A stretch of 64,000 nt of DNA, taken from positions 254,996,739 through 255,060,738 of the forward strand of contig JALIGW010000002.1 in assembly GCA_023053685.1 (NCBI GenBank), read 5' to 3'. The notes beneath the pieces are model-generated. The model worked only from the letters and a program-made list of their open reading frames with translations. It did not search any database and was not told the origin of the DNA. The position numbers and the translations under genes were made by a program. This document shows positions 19,701-28,683 of this stretch, in pieces (position 1 is the stretch's first letter; every line of letters begins with the position of its first letter). The DNA comes from Diadophis punctatus similis. Its lineage: Eukaryota > Chordata > Lepidosauria > Squamata > Dipsadidae.

Positions 19701-20895
19701 CAATGTGTAACATGGCTTGACCAATTTACCTCCGAGACCGCCTTCTCCAACATACCTCCCTAAGACCAATTAGAGCAGATTAGAGCTCTCTGTTTTGTGT
19801 GAATTTCCATGAGGGAAGGATTTAGTGAGAAGTGCTATGAAGAGCTGAGGGAAGCTCTGTTATGTGGTAAATCCCAGGAGGGAAGGCTTAGTGTGGAGAG
19901 CTGAGGAGCTCTGTGTGTGACTTCCAAAGAGGGAAGATTTATAGAGAATCTCTGCCTGAATTTGACTGTCCAAGAGGGAAGTTGACAGGGGAGAAGATAG
20001 GCCTTAGGCAGTTCTGTGGGAAGCAGGAGCCAGGGTCAGGGAACAAGATTGATAGATATATATTGAGTAATCTGCAGATAGAGATAAACAGTGAAACGTG
20101 CTCTTATCTATAGGCCAAGAAACAAAGAAGAATTTGATTTGCTTAGATTTAGTCAGGAAAGCAAGGAGAGTCTCTTGAGGGGAAGAAGAGAAAAGAAAGA
20201 ATTAAATAGTTGGTTGTGGTTTTAACAAATTCACTTGACAATTACTGAGAAGTTGTATTTAAATAAACTGTTTACTAGTTTGTTAAAGAAACATGTCAAC
20301 GTCTGTCTATTCCTCACATAAAGCAAATCTTAAACAATCCTGCAGAGCTTAAAGATATTGTAAAAGTAAAAGCAAGCCTTTAAAGAGAGAGGGAAGTGAA
20401 ACAGAGGGTGAGACCCTTGGTCAGGGAGATATAAAAAAGGAAAATTAAACAAAAATCGCTACCAAGACATATAAAATAATAAACCTGACCGGAAGGGGCG
20501 GTGGCATAAATTAAACAATGTCGGCTGGCGGGCCCACGAACGAGGGCCTTCTCTGTGGCAGCACTGGCTCTCTGGAATACACTACCCCCCGAGATCCGCA
20601 TTATTCCCACCCTGCCAGCCTTCAGAAAAGCAGTAAAAACATGGTTTTTGTCGACAGGCCTGGAGCCAATGATTTTAATACAACGCCGATTACTCTTGGC
20701 CCCATGAATGATTTATTGTATGGGTTTTTAAATTGTGGTTTTTAATGTTTTTAAATGTTTTAATATCTATTGTTTTTAATGCTTTTTATATTTATTGTTG
20801 CATGTGAATTTTTACTGTTGTGAGCTGCCCAGAATCTCTATGGAGTGGGCGGCATACAAATGCAACTAATAATTAATAATAAAATAAATAAACAT
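19701..20895 (+). mobile_element. L2 LINE 3' end interrupted by a 0.7-kb insertion
   Basis: The left piece (about 19720-19785) reads like the RDRILPHTSLRPIRA segment of L2. The right piece (20512-20895) has acaatgtcggctggcgggcc, cctgccagccttcagaaaag and a 3' UTR with gagtgggcggcatacaaatg and an AATAAT tail. The middle part is a separate insertion. Confidence 0.7.
19786..20511. mobile_element. Unclassified insertion, LTR-like, with diverged internal tandem units
   Basis: It contains about three diverged units of roughly 65 bp (each with an agctctgtg-like core and gagggaag, 19786-19960). An AATAAACTG poly-A-like signal follows near 20262. No open frame or family is recognised. LTR origin is a guess from the poly-A signal and lack of coding sequence. 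Confidence 0.35.
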
Positions 20896-20939
20896 GTTCA
20901 CACTGGTGCAATGGGATTGGGTGTTGTTAATATGATTTA

Positions 20940-21759
20940 CAGTGATCCCTCGCTATATCGCGGTTCACCTTTCACGGTCTCGCTGCTTCACGGATTTGCA
21001 TCGTGCATTGTGTTCTGCATTCTGATTGGCTGATTGGTAAAACAGCTTGCCAAGAGCAGTGAAATACACGTGAAAACTTCCCTCTTGCTCCAGCGCAAGC
21101 CGTCATGGAGCTTAACTCTGATACCTGACTGCCTGGAGCCGTGCAAAGCGCCTGGGGCAATGGGAACGCCCACCGTGACGAGTCAGAGCGCCTGCTGCTA
21201 GCGAGGTTAACCGCTGCTCAGCGAATGCTGTCCGTTGTCTCCCGGATTGCCGAGGAGGGGAGGCGCGTTAGCGAGTCCTGCTTCATGCGCTGCGCGACTC
21301 AGCAGCTGGCCTTGTAGCCTCTCTGTTTCCTGCAAGCCACCCGAGAATCGGGAGCGATATGAGGCCAGCGCGTGCGCGCGCCTATGCCTCCCCGAATGCC
21401 GACTGCCAGCTGATCGAGTGGCGGGGAATAGGGAGGGATATGAAGCCAGTGCGTGCACATGCCAAGCCGCTCCGAATGCCGACTGCCAGCTGATCGAATG
21501 GCGGCAGTCAGGCAAGCCACAGAAAACCCCCCTCAAGCGGGTGTAGCGTGAATTAGGCTAGTTTCTTGCCGTAGCGCTGCTTACCAATGCGCTGCCATGA
21601 GCCCTGAGTGCCTTAGGCCAGGGAACGTGAAGTGCGGCTGCGCGTGGCGGGTGTAATGAGAGACACCGGCTAATTTCTCACCGTGGCGCTACTTCACAGA
21701 TTTCGCCTATCACGGGTTCTTTTTGGAACGTAACCCCCGCAAAAAACGAGGGATCACTG
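20940..21759. mobile_element. TcMar-Tigger-like non-autonomous element (820 bp, TA target)
   Basis: The ends are CAGTGATCCCTCGCTATATC and the complement of CAGTGATCCCTCGTTTTTTG, flanked by TA on both sides (20938-20939 and 21760-21761). That fits pogo/Tigger-type elements. The interior is GC-rich, with two tandem units of about 75 bp near 21353-21505 (each containing ccgaatgccgactgccagct). No transposase frame is present. Confidence 0.85.
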
Positions 21760-22350
21760 TATTGGATTAGGGATATTTTTCTTTCTTGTCTTCACTGTGA
21801 GTTGTATTGTGTTGGGGGGGAAGGTGCACTGAGGGAGCTCAACCAATCTCGTTGTACATATGTGTGCACTGACAATAAAGGAATTATTATTAAATAAGGA
21901 TTTTAAAAAATGGCAATGAGGCAATGTGTGTATTTAGTTATTTTTCATTAGCCTCGCACAACTCCAAGTCAGAGAATTACAAAAAGAACGGGTCTCTAGC
22001 AGTTACTACCACAGTGATATGTTTATTCCTATTTCTTGAAGGATTTGTTAAAAAAATATTTCTTGTAAACTCATAGATGGAGGAGTACCTAGCAGAACCA
22101 GTTAACCTGTATTCTTTAATAAAGTGATCTGGCCTGTGCCTTTTGGGGCTCCAGTTCTGCCACATTAGAGGAAGGGATAGGGAGGGGGGATTAGAGATAG
22201 CTGGGGTGGTATAGTCATACTAAAATAGTTTCTCCTGGGAACCAAGGACGTTCTCACAGCTGGCCGGATGAAGGAGAAGTGAGAAGCGGAGCTTGCCATG
22301 ATTGGGCCATATGACTTATTTGGATTGAGAGGAAAACTTGTTTTTACTTA

Positions 22351-23340
22351 CCGTATTTTTCGGAGTAGAAGATGCACCTTTTTACCCCCAAAAAGAGGGT
22401 GAAAACTTGGGTGCATCTTATACACCGAATGTAGCCCCACCCACCCCCACCCTTTGGCCTCTGTCTTCCAGCAATTTACCTGCTTACAGGAAAGAGGGAA
22501 GAGCCTGTAAAGCCAAGCAAGTCAGTAGCAGTTTCTCGACGTACAGCTGATTAGGTTTGCCAAGTGGAAAAATGAAAGTGAAACTGCAAAGAGGCAAATA
22601 GCTGGGAGAGACAGGCAGGTTTTTATTTTTGCTGAACTGGATGGAAGGGGGTAAGTGAATAACTATAAATGTCTGTAGAATGATCAAATTATTAGACTTA
22701 TTTTTTAAAGACTGCTTTATTATTGTTCTAGAGCCAGGGGTCTCCAACCTTGGCAGCTTTAAGACTTGTGGACTTCAACTCCCAGAATTCAACAGCCAGC
22801 TTTGTTAGCTTTGCTGACTGTGGAATTCTTGGAGTTGAAGTCCACAAGTCTTAAAGTTGCCAAGGTTGGAGATCCCTGTAAATCTAGACAACTTAACATA
22901 AAGAAGCTTTTTAAAATAAATGCTTGCTCTGAAGAGGCCCAATGCTATTGTATCTTCTTTTAAATAATAGAGAATAATGTATACTTCCAGAAATTTTAAT
23001 TAATTTTAACAGCTCTGTACAAGTATAGTATGAAATGTAACAGTGTCCTGTTTAGTATTAGAGTTTAGGTTACCTTGGAGTAGATCTATTTAAATAATTG
23101 GGAATAGTGTGACTACATTTAAGAAAACTTTCTGGCATAATGTACATTTCTCCAATTCTTTGCTATTTCTATGGGTCAGGCACACATGCACAGAAATACA
23201 CAGCAAACAGTGTATATCATCTGTGCTGTTTGCTGTTTGCCAAATTGCTTGGAGGCAGAGGCCTTTTTCCCTTGTTTTCCTCCCCCAAAACTAAGGGGCG
23301 TCTTATACTTCGGTGCGTCTTATACTCCCAAAAATACGGG
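22351..23340. mobile_element. TA-flanked non-autonomous DNA element, family B copy 1 (990 bp)
   Basis: The terminal repeats are CCGTATTTTTCGGAGTAGAA and the complement of CCCGTATTTTTGGGAGTATA. TA lies outside each end (22349-22350 and 23341-23342). No coding potential was seen. It contains a 144-bp palindromic MITE at 22735-22878. A relative lies at 53503-54183. Confidence 0.82.
22735..22878. mobile_element. Palindromic MITE (144 bp), copy 1
   Basis: It is an almost perfect foldback: CAGGGGTCTCCAACCTTGGC with cttaaagttgccaaggttgg at the far end, so both halves read toward gtccacaagtcttaaag. A shorter copy is at 25734-25838. Termini resemble hAT-type ends. Confidence 0.85.
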
Positions 23341-23712
23341 TAGGTGAAAACCACGGAGTTTTCAGAGTTGGTTTTCACCAGATTTGTGCCAATTTTATAT
23401 TTCCAATAAAGCTATTCTTTGAGAAATAGACCTGCCTCGGAGTTTTGCTTGAAGTGGATTTATTACTTGGAACACTGACAAACATTTCCTAAACAGAATC
23501 TGAGGGTAGAAATGAGTCCCAGTAATAGTCTACAGAGGAAGTTAAGCTGTCTGACAGCAACTTCAACTGCTATTATGCTGTCCATGTCACGCAGGAACAC
23601 AAAAAATAATCCAGTCAGAACAAGGGGGGGAAATTATAAGGAGAGAGCACTCTGCACAGCCACTTCTTGAAGGAAAGGAGAATACAAATCTAATAATTTT
23701 TCTCTTTCTTAC

Positions 23713-23780
23713 TTGATTTGGAGGTTCAACCACTGTTTGAGCTCCACCGTAAAACCCAGAAAACTTCATTCTTTGTTTCT
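23713..23780 (-). CDS. Gene 1 68-nt linker exon
   Basis: The acceptor is ttacag (exon starting at 23780) and the donor is gtaagaaag after CCAAATCAA. Phase 1 in, 0 out. It codes for KQRMKFSGFYGGAQTVVEPP plus NQ. Gene 2 has the equivalent exon at 57356-57423 (RMKLSSFYDGDQTTVEPPNQ). No domain is recognised; it links the SCAN part to KRAB. Confidence 0.85.
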
Positions 23781-23886
23781 CTGTAAGGATAAAATAATTT
23801 CAAAATGCAATTTAAGAAAATAAGAGGAGCTATATTACAGAAGAGAAGATGGGATCTCTCTAGGTAATCGGAGGATCTTTTATTAC

Positions 23887-24001
23887 CTCCTGAGGTGTCC
23901 CGACTTGGATCTTCCCAAGGGATCCTCCTGAAAAATAGCTCGTGAGGAGGATTTGATGGATTCTTCTTTCCCTCAGGATCGCTGATCTCCACAGTGCAGC
24001 A
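23887..24001 (-). CDS. Gene 1 115-nt linker exon
   Basis: The acceptor is tatttgaag (exon starting at 24001) and the donor is gtaataaaag. Phase 0 in, 1 out. It codes for CCTVEISDPEGKKNPSNPPH followed by ELFFRRIPWEDPSRDTSG. Its frame is kept in gene 2 (57540-57654) with a few substitutions, which supports it as real coding sequence. No domain is recognised. Confidence 0.85.
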
Positions 24002-24247
24002 CTTCAAATAGGAGGAAGGAAAAAAGAAGCAGAATTAATGTACATCACACGACATAAAGTGCATTCTTATATTCAGAACACAACCTCAAAGTCCCCAATA
24101 TCCATCCGTGAGGTTGAGTGAGAAAAGAATGGAACAATGTCCTACAAGAATTCATTGGACATCGCCACATATTATGAATGTCCCAGAAGTTTGGAAAGGA
24201 GGGGTGAAGTATTCAAACTCATTCTCTATTCTCTTTTGAGCTCTCAC

Positions 24248-24661
24248 CTGCAACTCAATTTGCTCCTTCTGCTCCTCCGCCTGGCTCAGGAGGAGGCCTT
24301 CTGCCAGGGCCACCACCTGGGAGCTGGTCTCTGCTCCACACTCCCGCACCCAGCCCTCTATCTCTGGGGGCAGAAGGAACAGGAGCTGTTCCAGAACCAC
24401 CAGGTCCAGCATCTGGGCTTTGGTGTGCTTTTCTGGTCTCAGCCATCGCCTGCAAAAGTCGTGGAGTTGACTGCAAAGTCTTCGGGGACCCTCAGCCTCC
24501 CAGTATTGGATGAAATTCCAGGGCTGAACTTCTGAAGGGAGGGTTGTTTCCTCCTCCCGGATCTTCTGCCCAGTTCCTGTCCAGAGGTTCCCACCCTTCC
24601 CAGGCTGAACAGCTGAAGGGCCTTTTCCGCTTCCCTCCTTCACAAAAGGTGGTGTCTCCAT
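24248..24661 (-). CDS. Gene 1 start and SCAN domain exon
   Basis: The ATG at 24661 begins METPPFVKEGSGKGPSAVQP. The SCAN domain covers about residues 48-130, with [60 protein letters not shown] and VVALAEGLLLSQ. SCAN is a leucine-rich dimerisation module found in vertebrate zinc-finger proteins. The donor is gtgagagctc after GAGTTGCAG, phase 0. The mRNA exon probably begins at 24956 (acceptor catctcag), so 24662-24956 would be 5' UTR, including a CR1 tail. Gene 2's counterpart carries an 8-nt deletion. Confidence 0.92.
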
Positions 24662-24694
24662 CCTTTCTCTCTTCTGCAGAGCAACTCCAAATGA

Positions 24695-24789
24695 TCCTAG
24701 GGAGAGGCAGATGTAAGGGTCCCCTGCTTGGGCAGGGGGTTGGACTAGATGACCTGCAAGGTCCCTTCCAACTCTGTTAATCTGATCTG
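24695..24789 (+). mobile_element. CR1 3' tail inserted just upstream of the gene 1 start codon
   Basis: The plus-strand text contains the standard CR1 3' UTR (gggttggactagatgacctg, caaggtcccttccaactctg). It is flanked by aaatg on both sides. Gene 2 has the uninterrupted sequence at 58588-58594. On the minus strand it ends tgcctctccctag, which could act as a 3' splice site 34 bp before the ATG. Confidence 0.85.
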
Positions 24790-25315
24790 AAATGGGTCCA
24801 AGGACTCTTGTGTGTCTCCAGATGCTTTTTCTTTCACAGGACCATTTCTAGAGCCGAAGGACGGGTCCCTGCAAGTTATTCCACTCTTCTTCTTTTTTTT
24901 TCCACAAGAGAAAATTTTGCCTTGCAAAGATTTCAAATAGCTTCGAGTTTCTGTATCTGAGATGAAAAGAAAAATCAACGCCAAGAATTAGAAAGTGGAA
25001 TTTAGCCAATGAACAACCTTCACCCAACATGCCCGGAGCTCCAAGCGGGTCATCCTGCCTCTTCCTCGCCCGGCTTCTCTCCTCTCCTGCTGGGCCTCTG
25101 CAAGGCCGACCCTCCTCTCCACCCACGCGGGCTCTTCCCCGGACACGGGGCGGCAAGGGACCCTAGATCACCGCCGCCTTCCTGGCATCCCCGCTTCCCC
25201 CGGCATGAAGAGGGCGGCTGGGGACCATGGGACCCGGGGTGGAAGCCGGAGGAGGGCCGGGCGTCGCTCTCTCCCTCCTCCGCCTCCCTTTGCCCGCGAA
25301 CAGCCCCCAACTCAC

Positions 25316-25420
25316 CCGGGGCACGTCTGGATCTCCCCCCGCCAGACTCTCCCGCAGCCTCTCCGCCTCCTACGGAGCTCCACGGGTTAAGGAGAGAGAG
25401 TGCGGCGTCCTAGAGCGGCA
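25316..25420 (-). other. Gene 1 probable noncoding exon 1
   Basis: A good donor (CCCCGG then gtgagttggg) ends the exon at 25316. The same exon-donor structure occurs in gene 2 at 59212. The transcription start is inferred to lie just downstream of the CRE-like site; the 5' boundary is approximate. Intron 1 would be about 360 bp, to the acceptor at 24957. Confidence 0.55.
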
Positions 25421-25500
25421 AGCGTTTGTGATGTCACTTCCTTCGCAGCCTCCTCGGGAAAGCCAGCCGTGACGTTCGCCCTCCAGTGGACCAATGGGGA
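25420..25500 (-). promoter_or_regulatory. Gene 1 promoter motifs (CRE-like, ETS-like, CCAAT)
   Basis: Within a GC-rich segment lie TGATGTCA (25429-25436, a one-base variant of the CRE TGACGTCA), an overlapping ETS-type acttcctt, gtgacgttc, and ccaat (25491-25495, inverted relative to the gene). The same arrangement is present in gene 2 with the perfect CRE. Function is inferred from motif order and position. Confidence 0.6.
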
Positions 25501-25733
25501 AGCGTCGGGAGTTTCCTTCTCTTGGCGGAGAGCGCCCCTTGGAGGATTTTGGGTAAATTTACAGGATTCCCTGCAAAGTGCAGGAAAGAGGAGCGCATCT
25601 GAGGGAAGGGCAGGGATGATGGGCACTGGAGTAGGAGGAAAGGCCCCTCTCAATGCCTTCCTGCCCAAGGAAAGCTTTGTGGCCTCCAGAGGCGGCAATT
25701 TCTCTCTTTCCTGTCCAGGAACCGTCTAGGCCG

Positions 25734-25838
25734 CAGGGTTCTCCAACCTTGGCAGCTTTAAGACTTGTGGACTTCAATTCCCAGAGTTCTGGGAGTTGAC
25801 CTCCACAAGTCTTAAAGTTGCCAAGGTTGGAGACCCTG
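25734..25838. mobile_element. Palindromic MITE (105 bp), copy 2, upstream of gene 1
   Basis: It is a foldback starting CAGGGTTCTCCAACCTTGGC and ending ggttggagaccctg. It lies in the upstream flank of gene 1. The equivalent flanks at 50 and 59630 read straight through (ccgtctttggagatggagaa), so this is a copy-specific insertion. Confidence 0.85.
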
Positions 25839-26524
25839 GGGGGAGATGGAGAAGAAACTCTCTGGAGGATTTGAACTCGTTTGCCTGAAGAACAGGCGTC
25901 CTGAAGGCTGAGCAGAGTTTGGAGGAGGCCTCAAAAGGCTCCAAATCCTGTCAGAAACAGCCGGGCGGTCAGAAGAGAAGGACCAAGAGGCTCTCTGGGA
26001 AACACAGCTTGTGTCTTGCGGTTGTTGTGAACTCCGCCTGAAGGGGAGGAAGATGGGACACTGTCAGGAAGGCCAGAATGAGGAAAAGGATTCTTTTTAT
26101 TTGTTTAATTCAATACATACGGCTGCCCTTCCCAAATTATTCCCTCAACCTCACAATGAAGGGGAAAGCAGAAAGGGCGGAAACCCCTCCAGCCTCTTCT
26201 GATGAATACCCCGGGCGACTCTTGTGCCCACGGAAAGACTCTGAAGAGAAAGGAAAAAAGAAAACAAGTTCCAAAATGGAGGAAAAGGTGAAACCCATGG
26301 ATATTCCAGAAACTCTTACCTCATAATGAGGCTCCTTAATTGAGAAAGGAAGAGGGGGAAATGGCGTTTCAGAATAGAATGGAATCAAATGGAATGACTG
26401 GAGAAAAGGTGAAATTACAAAACTAAAAAAGGAAGATCATGAAAAAGGAATATAATTCTAAACTATGATGAGGAAAAAAACATTTTTACATAGGGATTGT
26501 GTAGGAAATTCAAGAGATGTGAGT
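25839..26524. other. Upstream flank of gene 1 (array duplicate), noncoding
   Basis: From 25840 to about 26165 it parallels 60-345 and 59640-59890. From there to 26524 I see only AT-rich sequence with no supported gene; a short open frame at 26078-26326 has no recognisable content. Confidence 0.6.
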
Positions 26525-26806
26525 AGGAAGCTTAAGTCTGCCCTCTTTGTAAAAAAGTTACTAGTCTACGTGGACAGATTACCTATCTAGAATCTCTAAT
26601 CTGTGCTCTCCAAGCAGAAATTAGGTGCCCAATTCAGCCATTCCACTCTAATGAGCTGCCGCACTATCAGCCCCCTCTACCACAAAGATCCTGCAGGAGA
26701 AGGGCAGTATGGACAACCGTGGGATCTGGCAGGCTGAGAGCTGTGAACCATAAACACAAAGCTTTTGCTGTGTCCCAACATAACAGATATAGTGCCCCTG
26801 CTGACC
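26525..26806 (+). mobile_element. CR1 ORF1 5' fragment
   Basis: The plus-strand reading matches the minus-strand CR1 ORF1 at 7617-8027: CPLCKKVTSL-like start, ITYLESLICALQAEIRCPIQ and the later KHKAFAVSQHNRYSA. It is cut at 26806 by the L1 insertion. Confidence 0.8.
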
Positions 26807-27695
26807 TTTTTTTTTTAAAAAAATAATTTTTATTGAATTTTTAAAACAATAAAAAGCAAAACATATATTCACATTTTTCATTCCTGTAACATCGGACTAC
26901 AATCGCTGTGCAAATACATGATTCCATCATAATATCATTTTGAATAATATTTACATTTACAATCTTTTGGAAATTTACTTATTTTTTCTAATTTCTAGCC
27001 AATTATAAATTTTTCCCCATACTGTATAATATTCTCTCTCTTCACGGTTTTGTAATTCTAATGTAAGTTTCTTCATTTCTGTGCAATCCATCATTTTTTA
27101 TTATTATCATGGATCGTCTTAAATAATGAAAGAATACTAACATTAGAGGGCCATAATATTCAGGAAGGCTGGCATGCCCATTTATGGGAAAAGAAGAATG
27201 TCAAGCATTCACATTTTCAAACACATGCAATAAGAGGTGTATTATTACATTCTTGGAGGAAAATTAGAAACTAACATTATATGGAGATACCCAGATGGTT
27301 ATCTACAATGGAAGCCATGATCCATCCCAATACATTAGAAAGATCAAAAAAGAGGATGAAGGAATGGGCATCGATTGGTGGCCATATCTTCAACTTCAAA
27401 ATAGGTATAAAAAAGATATGGAAGAATTTGGTATAAATAAAGAACAAAGTAAAATAGACAAAATCTTATTGGGATCTGAAAATAAATTTATAACCAAAAT
27501 GTACAATTATTTATTGCAAACTATGGAATAAAAATTACAAATTGACTTTATCAGCACCGTACAAAGAAAATTTATATAAAATATATTACCGTTGGCACCT
27601 AGCTCCTGCTAAACTTGCTAAAATATACCCTAACATAAACCCAAAACGTTGGAAATGTAAACAAGCACAATCTTATAAGTACCAGATACTAATGA
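26806..27695 (-). mobile_element. L1 LINE with 5' inversion
   Basis: The left part (26806-27100) is an L1 3' end on the minus strand: a poly-T on the plus strand, then reverse-strand text encoding MDCTEMKKLTLELQNREERE and a 3' UTR. The right part (27100-27690) is L1 ORF2 C-terminal sequence on the plus strand (MEEFGINKEQSKIDKILLGS and IYYRWHLAPAKLAKIYPNIN). Opposite orientation of the two halves of one element is the twin-priming pattern. Confidence 0.82.
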
Positions 27696-27883
27696 AGTGA
27701 ATTAGTAGCTGGGGGTTTGCCAAGAAAGTTTGTTTGTAACATTGGTGTGTGCATCCTGTACGGATAAAAGATTATTAGTAAAAATCTTACTGTAACCTGC
27801 TTGTGTGGCTGTGTGCTTTGTGAGGACAGAACAGCGGTGTGGGGGAAGTCGCCAACAATTACGAGCCAATTAAGTCCGGAGTT
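27696..27883. other. Unassigned segment, possibly LTR-derived
   Basis: It includes a gataaaagattattag segment followed by ctgtgtgctttgtgagga and gtgggggaagtcgccaac, which resembles an LTR 3' end and downstream region. No partner was found. Confidence 0.25.
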
Positions 27884-28683
27884 TATTTATTTATTTGTTT
27901 TCTTATATGCCGCCCAACTCCTGGAGGACTCAGGGCGGCGTACAGCAGAGAAAAATACAAGAATAACCAACTATAAATATTTCTTAAAATCAAATATAAA
28001 AAATAAAAACACAATATTAAAACCATCCAAAAAACCATACAACAACAATACATACTTGGGGGTGAGCTCAGATGGAATTAGGCTCTACCCCCAGCCTGCA
28101 GGAAAAGCCATGTCTTAACGGCTTTTCGGAAGGCCAGCAGGGTGGGGATAGTTCGGGTCTCTGGGGGGAGTTGGTTCCAGAGCGCGGGGCCAGCTACAGA
28201 GAAGGCTCTCCCCCTAGGGCCCGCAACCGGCATTGCTTGGCCGACGGGACCTGGAGGAGGCCAACTCTGTGGGCCCTAACCGGTCGAAGGGAAGTGTGAG
28301 GCAGAATGCGGTCCCGAAGATAACCTGGTCCTAAGCCATGAAGGGCTTTAAAGATGGTGATCAACACCTTGAATTGGACCCGGAGACTGATGGGCAACCA
28401 ATGCAGCTGGCGGAGTATGGGTGTCACGTGGGTGTACCTTGGCACACCCACCACAGCACGCGCAGCCGCATTTTGCACCAACTGAAGTCTCCGGATACTC
28501 TTCAAGGGTAGCCCCATGTAGAGCGCATTGCAGTAGTCCAAACGGGAGGTGACAAGGGCATGAGTGACCGTGAGTAGAGCCTCCTTCTCCAAGTATGGCC
28601 GCAACTGGTGCACCAGGCGAACCTGTGCAAAGGCCCCCCTAGCCACAGCAGAAAGATGATGATCCAATTTTAGCTGTTTCTTG
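27884..28683 (-). mobile_element. L2 LINE 3' end
   Basis: The tail on the plus strand is tttatttatttatttgtttt with gccgcccaactcctggagga. The reverse strand encodes LDYCNALYMGLPLKSIRRLQ, LVQNAAARAVVGVPRYTHVT and GLGPGYLRDRILPHTSLRPV. It is the longest L2 coding fragment in the window (about 155 codons) and is broken near 28220. Confidence 0.9.

Larger units (their letters stand above)
22098..23533 (+). mobile_element. LTR-element remnant (polypurine tract plus LTR) with a nested TA element
   Basis: This block is absent from gene 2's intron, where the flanking text is continuous near 57175-57182. It has a polypurine run (gaagggatagggagggggga, about 22171-22191) followed by LTR-like sequence that continues after the nested element and contains ccaataaagctattc and an end near actgaca (about 23480). 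This resembles the 3' end of a retroelement, but both LTR borders are uncertain. Confidence 0.45.
15973..23712 (-). other. Gene 1 large intron (7.7 kb), mostly nested transposons
   Basis: The intron between the 68-nt exon and the KRAB exon. Native sequence recognisable against gene 2 covers about 15973-16013, the CR1 copy inserted before duplication (16014-17500), 17500-17550, 21900-22097 and 23534-23712. The rest is later insertion, listed separately. Confidence 0.8.

Noticed and set aside
25009..25413. Plus-strand Pro/Ser-rich frame (134 codons) upstream of gene 1
   Set aside because: It is CpG-island sequence over the promoter and exon 1 of the minus-strand gene; similar frames in the paralogue (58943-59368) are not conserved in detail beyond DNA similarity.
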